From NCBI GenBank assembly GCA_036011305.1, contig DASCNA010000071.1, positions 1-27,658 on the forward strand: a stretch of 27,658 nt of DNA, read 5' to 3'. Made by a program: the position numbers and the translations under genes. A model generated the notes under the pieces. The model was not told the DNA's origin. It searched no databases and saw only the letters and a list, made by a program, of their open reading frames with translations. Source of the stretch: DASCNA01 sp036011305 (GTDB lineage Bacteria; Verrucomicrobiota; Lentisphaeria; Victivallales; GWF2-38-69). Of the stretch, positions 22,647 through 27,658 are shown piece by piece. Numbering within the stretch: position 1 is the first letter of the stretch; each line of letters opens with the position of its first letter.

Positions 22647-23687
22647 TTAATCTTCCCAGTTCAAAATTATTTTACCGGAATTTCCGGTACGCATAATTTC
22701 AAAACCTTCTTTAAAATCTTTATAGTTAAATCTATGCGTAATAACTTGTGAAATATCCAGTCCGGATTGAAGCATGCTGGTCATTTTGTACCATGTTTCG
22801 TACATTTCTCTACCATAAATACCTTTGATGCTCAATCCGTTAAATACAACTTTGTCCCAATCAATAGTTGTATCAGAAGGCATAATTCCAAGCATGGCAA
22901 TTTTTCCACCATGGAACATACTGTCAAGCATAGAATTAAATGCAGATGGATTACCCGACATTTCAAGTCCGACATCGAAGCCTTCATGCATATGCAGGTC
23001 ACTCATTACATCTTTTAAATTATCTCTGCTGACATTAACAGTTTTAGTTGCTCCCATTTTAGCAGCAAGATCAAGCCTGTAATCATTAATATCAGTAATA
23101 ACTACGTAACGTGCACCGGCATGCTTTGCTATTGCAGCTGCCATTATACCTATTGGGCCTGCACCTGTAATTAAAACATCCTCTCCAAGTAAATCAAAAG
23201 AAAGAGCTGTATGAACAGCATTTCCGAATGGATCAAATATAGAAAGAACATCAGCAGGGATTTTTTTATCGCAATACCATACATTAGTCTGAGGTATAAC
23301 TAAATACTCGGCAAATGCACCAGCTCTGTTCACACCAACGCCTAAAGTTTTCATGCATAAGTGCCTGCGTCCTGCTAAACAGTTTCTGCAATGTCCGCAA
23401 ACAATGTGCCCTTCTCCGCTGACTAAATCTCCAATCTTAAAACCATGAACATTACTTCCGACGGCTGCAACAGTCCCTACATATTCATGTCCAACCTGCA
23501 TCGGTACCGGTACTGTTTTCTGTGCCCATTCATCCCAATTATAAATATGAATATCCGTGCCGCAGATAGCAGTTTTCTGAATTTTAATAAGTACATCGTT
23601 AATTCCTACTTCTGGAACCGGTAATTCACCAAGCCATAAGCCGGGTTCAGCTTTTTTCTTAATTATTGCCTTCATTGATTTTTGCAT
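22647..23687 (-). CDS. tdh: L-threonine 3-dehydrogenase
   Basis: This zinc-dependent medium-chain dehydrogenase oxidises threonine to 2-amino-3-ketobutyrate with NAD+, feeding Kbl. From the ATG at 23687 the protein has 346 residues, against 341 in E. coli. The catalytic zinc ligands and relay are C42 (AICGTDIH), T44, H67 and E68 (VGHEY). The structural zinc cysteines are C97, C100, C103 and C111. The NAD-binding Rossmann segment is VLITGAGPIGIMAAAIAK, and FDPFGNAVHTAL is typical of Tdh. An in-frame TTG at 23711 is possible but less likely: the ATG at 23687 is preceded by GGGTG at normal spacing and gives the family N-terminus. The gene order is tdh-kbl, with a terminator after kbl. Confidence 0.94.
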   Translation of the reverse strand: MQKSMKAIIKKKAEPGLWLGELPVPEVGINDVLIKIQKTAICGTDIHIYNWDEWAQKTVPVPMQVGHEYVGTVAAVGSNVHGFKIGDLVSGEGHIVCGHCRNCLAGRRHLCMKTLGVGVNRAGAFAEYLVIPQTNVWYCDKKIPADVLSIFDPFGNAVHTALSFDLLGEDVLITGAGPIGIMAAAIAKHAGARYVVITDINDYRLDLAAKMGATKTVNVSRDNLKDVMSDLHMHEGFDVGLEMSGNPSAFNSMLDSMFHGGKIAMLGIMPSDTTIDWDKVVFNGLSIKGIYGREMYETWYKMTSMLQSGLDISQVITHRFNYKDFKEGFEIMRTGNSGKIILNWED

Positions 23688-23711
23688 AGTAATACACCCA
23701 AAGCCCCTCAA

Positions 23712-23930
23712 TTATTACATTATTAATTTTTAAGATCTGACCTCTTAAATAACCAATCTTGTTACATAAATAACATTAACTTAGCAGATATTTACTATTT
23801 GTCGACAAAAATTATTACTATTCTTATAAATAGGTTTATCTTTCAAAAAACTAAAAACTTTTCTCGTAATTTAGCTTGAAGATTCTAAATTTTAGAGTTT
23901 ATTAAAAGCTCACAAAATAAAATTGTATTC
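23712..23930. other. Divergent intergenic region between tdh and the tRNA genes
   Basis: About 219 AT-rich bases with no gene. A weak candidate tRNA promoter is TTGAAG (23876-23881) and TTTATT (23898-23903), 16 bases apart, ahead of the tRNA start at 23931. I could not pick a convincing promoter for tdh on the other strand. Confidence 0.4.
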
Positions 23931-24006
<76 letters not shown>

Positions 24007-24030
24007 CTTTTTTATTTGGGACTACCATTC

Positions 24031-24106
<76 letters not shown>

Positions 24107-24164
24107 CTTTTTATAGTGATATACTAAAATATAAAATCACTTCAATAACAAATATTGCTGTAAA

Positions 24165-25460
24165 ATGAAAAAATTATTAAGTAGGTTTAATTTCATTTAT
24201 TTTCAAAAAGATTTAAATTCTGTCTATTTGACTGTAGTTTTTTCTGAATTTTCAACAAGTATGGCAACACCGTTGTTTACCTTTCTGATTTTTTCACAAA
24301 GTTCCACTCTAATTCCTGAGGGATTGCCATATGGCGAAAGAGCAATGATCTTTGCCGCATTTATCTCACTTTATAAACTGGCAACTCTCATATCAAATCC
24401 AATTTTTGGAACATTGTCAGATATAGTAGGCAGAAAAACGGTTTTTAACATAACTGCAGCAGCTATGATAATACTTTCTGTATTTACAATTATATCTTTA
24501 ATTATGCACAGTTTTGTGCTTTTTATAATAGGTGCTTGTCTATATGGATTATTATGGGCTTTGGAATCTGTAGCTACTGCATCTATTAATGATTTAAGTT
24601 CGAATAAGCAGAGAGTGACAAATTTAAGCCTTATGCAGTTCTGCATCGGTATCGGAGTTGGACTTGGTCCAATGATCGGTGGTTATATCGGAGTATATTC
24701 AGTATTCGGTTATAAATATATGGCTCCATTTATTGTTCTCTTAATCATTTCAATACTGCTTCAATTTTACATCATCTTCTTTTTCAAGGAAACTTACCCT
24801 GTAGACAGAAAGAGAAAGCATACTAAAACCAAGTCTACGTTGAAAAACCTCAAAATAATTTTCAGCAATAAAAATCTATATCTTTTAATGCTGATACATG
24901 TTTTAAATCAACTATCTTGGGGTACTTATTACGATTTTATCCCTGCCATTACTAAAACTGTCTTTAAATATAATGTCAAAGAAGTAGGAATATTTGTAGG
25001 TTGTATCGGTATTGGCCTTATAATTTCTACAGGATTCATTTTACCATTTTTAAGAAAATATTTAGACAATCTAGCACTTGTTAAACTATCATGTGGACTT
25101 CAAACAACTGGCATAGCAATAAGTTTATTAGTATCTTTTTTCCCTCACCTGTTAATAGCTGATATAGGCATTTGGTTTGGTATTCTACCTGTAGTGGCTG
25201 GTGATGTTATGCTTTTCTGCATACTTGTCGGTCTTTTCTCAGAATCAGTCGGAAAAGAACTGCAGGGAACAATAGTTGGACTTGTTTACGTGGTCGGAAT
25301 GGCTATGTGGAGTTTAGGCGCCCCGTTCGGTGGACTTTTGATGAAATGGAAACTAAACGGTCCCTTACTGATAAGCTTAACTTCCATGATATTATTAATT
25401 ATTGTAATCTCATTATCTTCAAAGAAACTAAAGTCAATAATTACTCTTTATGAGAGGTAA
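24165..25460 (+). CDS. MFS transporter, drug/H+ antiporter-like
   Basis: A 431-residue inner-membrane protein with about 12 membrane segments in two halves, joined by a basic cytoplasmic loop near residues 210-230 (KETYPVDRKRKHTKTK). The loop after TM2 carries MFS motif A, GTLSDIVGRKT (about 87-97), and GIGVGLGPMIGGYIG is the antiporter-type motif C region in TM5. Together they point to a TetA/Bcr-like proton-coupled exporter, with unknown substrate. The ATG at 24165 follows the tRNA genes by 58 bases and has no strong Shine-Dalgarno. It may depend on read-through from the tRNA promoter. It converges with the RND gene over a bidirectional-looking hairpin. Confidence 0.82.
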   Translation: MKKLLSRFNFIYFQKDLNSVYLTVVFSEFSTSMATPLFTFLIFSQSSTLIPEGLPYGERAMIFAAFISLYKLATLISNPIFGTLSDIVGRKTVFNITAAAMIILSVFTIISLIMHSFVLFIIGACLYGLLWALESVATASINDLSSNKQRVTNLSLMQFCIGIGVGLGPMIGGYIGVYSVFGYKYMAPFIVLLIISILLQFYIIFFFKETYPVDRKRKHTKTKSTLKNLKIIFSNKNLYLLMLIHVLNQLSWGTYYDFIPAITKTVFKYNVKEVGIFVGCIGIGLIISTGFILPFLRKYLDNLALVKLSCGLQTTGIAISLLVSFFPHLLIADIGIWFGILPVVAGDVMLFCILVGLFSESVGKELQGTIVGLVYVVGMAMWSLGAPFGGLLMKWKLNGPLLISLTSMILLIIVISLSSKKLKSIITLYER

Positions 25461-25473
25461 TTTTAGCAAAATA

Positions 25474-25520
25474 TTATCTGATTACAAAGATATTACTTTA
25501 GCAATCAGATAAATGTTAAT
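25474..25520 (+). terminator. Likely terminator between convergent MFS and RND genes
   Basis: A perfect 10-bp stem TTATCTGATT (25474-25483) / AATCAGATAA (25503-25512) has a 19-base loop that can form a further AAAG/CTTT helix. T-rich DNA lies on both sides, so it could end both transcripts. Confidence 0.55.
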
Positions 25521-25547
25521 TTTTCATTTTGACATTCTTTTAGGCAT

Positions 25548-27658
25548 TCAATTAATATTTTTATACTGATGCTGTACAGAAACAGTTGTCGTATAAACCT
25601 TATTATATTTATTTTTTACACATGGCTCCACTTCTTCCCTTGATGGCATTTTTCTGAATATATAGTAATGAAGAATACATCTTATATCGTTCAAAATTGT
25701 ATGAATGCACGGAACTATGAGCAGATTTATTACCATCCCAAACAGGACTCCGAATGCTATTGTAACTCCCATAGGGTAAAAATACGGTGCCAGTTCAGAC
25801 TTATTAAACAACAGTGGCAACAATCCCAGAAACGTCGTCATTGCCGTAAGCATTATAGCCTTGAATCTCCTTTGGGCCGCCCCGGTTACAGCATCGAAAT
25901 AACTGAAGCCCTCTTTAAGTCTATTGTTAATCTCATCATTAAGTACTATAGAATTATTTGCCTTTATACCAATGAGAGCTGATATCCCGAAGATAGCAAT
26001 CATTGAAAGCGGAAGCCCAAAAACATACAGTGTCAGTATTGAACAGGCAACTGCAAGAGGAATAGTCAGCAATACAGCCAAAGGCTGCAGATATGACTGC
26101 AGAGTCAAAGCTATTATCAGGTATATAACCAGAATTATCAAAGGAATTGTTATCATGAATGTATTCATGATATTCTGCTCTTCAACTGCGTTACCTCCTT
26201 TGCTAAAGCTTACTCCGTACATCCCTGCAATTGAAGGAATGAAGCTTTTGCTCATATCGCCTCTGATTATATTCGGTGTTGTTATATCAGTATTAACTTT
26301 TGCCGAAACCTGGATATTTATCAAGCCGTTATATCGTTCGATCTGCTGAGGCGTCTGTTCAAGCCTGATCTTTGCCACTTCAGAAAGAGGTACCAGGTGC
26401 CCGTCAGGTGTTTTTATATCCATACTGTCAAAATACTGCACCGAATTCCTTCCATTTTTTAAATAACTCAGAACAACGGAGACTTCATCCTGACCACGCT
26501 GTAATTTTAGTATTTCATTACTGGCATAGCCATTTTGTATTTGACTTGTAATATTCGACAGATTTAAGTTATAACTGTAAGCTGCTGGTTTAAGTTTTAT
26601 AGCAAAGGTTCTTTCTCCATATTTATAGTTAGTCCCTACTGAATAAACGCCATTGTAACTCTTAAATTTTTCCATTACTTTATCCGCAGCTTTCAGTATA
26701 TTTCCAGGGTCTGTTCCGGATATATTATAAACAACCTCCGGAGTATTTGAGACAACAGAGTAATTATCAGAAACCACCTCGGGGTAATTACCGAAATTTT
26801 CTCTCATTTTTCCGCCGAGGAACGAACTTAAGTAAGGTATTCTCTGCTCGGGGGGAACAAGCCCTGTATGAAATACAATTGTATTCCCGCTGATAGCTGT
26901 ATAAGCCCCTGAGTATAGCCTTCCCCCATTTTCAGCCCTGTATTTATTACCGACTTTTTCCCATGCTTTCATTAATTTACGGGCAAGAATTCTCTTCACT
27001 GAATCAGGTGTGCCGGGCTGTACCTGAAGTTCAGCGTGTACATTATCCTGTTCAGTATTAGGAAAAAATATCACACCTATTTTCTGACTTACAATAAGTC
27101 CTGAAACTAGAAGGCATAAAACAAGTCCTGCGCATAAAACTGAATATCTGTATTTTATAAGTTTTCTGATTAATGGTAAATATATTTTAGAAATAAACAG
27201 TTCAAGCCCTTCCGAAAATTTTTTCTGAAACCGTTTAATATGAGAAACATTATCAGTGCCATTTGTAAAATTTACATTTCTCAGGTGAGAAGGAAGAATA
27301 AACAGTCCTTCAAAAAGAGAGAAAGCCAGAGCGGCTATGACTATAATGGGTATACCTTTAATCAGTTGCCCCCATGCACCTGATATTAAAAGTATGGGCA
27401 TAAACCCTAAAATAATAGTACAGATCGCCGCAGTTACAGGAAGGGCTACTCTCTTAACTCCTGATACTATATCATCAAGCCGACTGCCGTTACCTGTACT
27501 TTTACTGATTGAATCGCTAACAACAACTCCGACGTCAACTATAAAGCCTATAACCATAATTAAACCAAAAAGTGAAAGAATGTTTACTGAAATACCTGTA
27601 AGTTTCATTACAATGAAGGTACCAGCTATTGAAACTGGAATACTGAACGCAACCCAAA
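25548..27658 (-). CDS. RND efflux permease (AcrB/HAE-like), N-terminal part outside the window
   Basis: The frame is open to the window edge. Sixteen codons before the ATG at 27608 continue the family sequence (AFSIPVSIAGTFIV), so the gene is partial and the ATG is internal. About 702 residues are visible, from the TM3/TM4 region to the C-terminus. Recognisable parts are TM4 (LSLFGLIMVIGFIVDVGVVV), the TM5-6 region ending in ILPSHL, the large periplasmic loop, and the TM10-12 block with GIKANNSIVLNDEIN and FKAIMLTAMTTFLGLLP. In AcrB the TM4 proton relay is Asp407-Asp408. Here the first Asp is kept and the second is Val. The position of AcrB Lys940 is Asn, as in many relatives. It is probably a drug, solvent or bile-type exporter needing an adaptor and an outer-membrane channel, whose genes would lie beyond the window. 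Confidence 0.88.
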   Translation of the reverse strand, partial: WVAFSIPVSIAGTFIVMKLTGISVNILSLFGLIMVIGFIVDVGVVVSDSISKSTGNGSRLDDIVSGVKRVALPVTAAICTIILGFMPILLISGAWGQLIKGIPIIVIAALAFSLFEGLFILPSHLRNVNFTNGTDNVSHIKRFQKKFSEGLELFISKIYLPLIRKLIKYRYSVLCAGLVLCLLVSGLIVSQKIGVIFFPNTEQDNVHAELQVQPGTPDSVKRILARKLMKAWEKVGNKYRAENGGRLYSGAYTAISGNTIVFHTGLVPPEQRIPYLSSFLGGKMRENFGNYPEVVSDNYSVVSNTPEVVYNISGTDPGNILKAADKVMEKFKSYNGVYSVGTNYKYGERTFAIKLKPAAYSYNLNLSNITSQIQNGYASNEILKLQRGQDEVSVVLSYLKNGRNSVQYFDSMDIKTPDGHLVPLSEVAKIRLEQTPQQIERYNGLINIQVSAKVNTDITTPNIIRGDMSKSFIPSIAGMYGVSFSKGGNAVEEQNIMNTFMITIPLIILVIYLIIALTLQSYLQPLAVLLTIPLAVACSILTLYVFGLPLSMIAIFGISALIGIKANNSIVLNDEINNRLKEGFSYFDAVTGAAQRRFKAIMLTAMTTFLGLLPLLFNKSELAPYFYPMGVTIAFGVLFGMVINLLIVPCIHTILNDIRCILHYYIFRKMPSREEVEPCVKNKYNKVYTTTVSVQHQYKNIN

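Noticed and set aside
23688..23711. In-frame TTG extension of tdh by eight codons.
   Set aside because: The ATG at 23687 has a ribosome-binding site at normal spacing and gives the N-terminus of the family.

Overview
This is an AT-rich bacterial chromosome segment with dense, short-spaced genes. A Gram-negative envelope is suggested by an RND efflux permease, by exported proteins with signal peptides (a PheC-like binding-protein-fold enzyme and a thioredoxin-fold protein) and by a small heat-shock protein anchored in the inner membrane. The MEP isoprenoid gene ispD, a secreted crystalline-cellulose-degrading enzyme and threonine-to-glycine catabolism would fit a low-GC, probably anaerobic, gut- or plant-biomass-associated bacterium. 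No single gene fixes the phylum, and I do not assign one. I see no insertion sequence, phage gene, integrase or CRISPR array.

Layout. 1-4509 (+): the end of a TPR protein, ispD, a membrane-anchored Hsp20 closed by a strong terminator, glutamine-dependent NAD synthetase, and a CDP-alcohol phosphatidyltransferase. 4517-7028 (-): a two-gene unit of an acyl-CoA synthetase followed by a PheC-like cyclohexadienyl dehydratase. 7241-8578 (+): an NhaC-family antiporter, divergent from that unit. 8591-11760 (-): a nitroreductase, then metG preceded by an exported thioredoxin-like gene. 11761-12355: a 595-base non-coding region with a repressor-like palindrome cluster.

12356-18289 (+): the centrepiece, a single 1977-residue secreted cellulase. 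It carries both a GH48 and a GH9 catalytic domain, two CBM2 modules, five Ig/cadherin-like spacer domains and a C-terminal CBM3c. It is followed by a terminator and then by a divergent member of the POT/PTR2 transporter family (18515-19972) that lacks the proton-coupling ExxERF motif. 20099-20698 (+) is an unrecognised exported protein, tail-to-tail with the corrinoid adenosyltransferase cobO. 21413-23687 (-) is a tdh-kbl operon converting threonine to glycine plus acetyl-CoA. 23931-24106 (+) holds two identical tRNA-Phe genes with an exact 100-base period, followed by an MFS exporter. The window ends inside an RND permease on the minus strand.

Functionally, the cellulase can cut cellulose both from chain ends (GH48) and processively or internally (GH9-CBM3c) in one polypeptide, with no visible dockerin or surface anchor. 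The remaining genes are mainly housekeeping and transport and do not form one pathway. The most interesting points are the cellulase architecture, the operator-like region in front of it, the atypical POT-like transporter behind it, and the predicted periplasm-facing small heat-shock protein.
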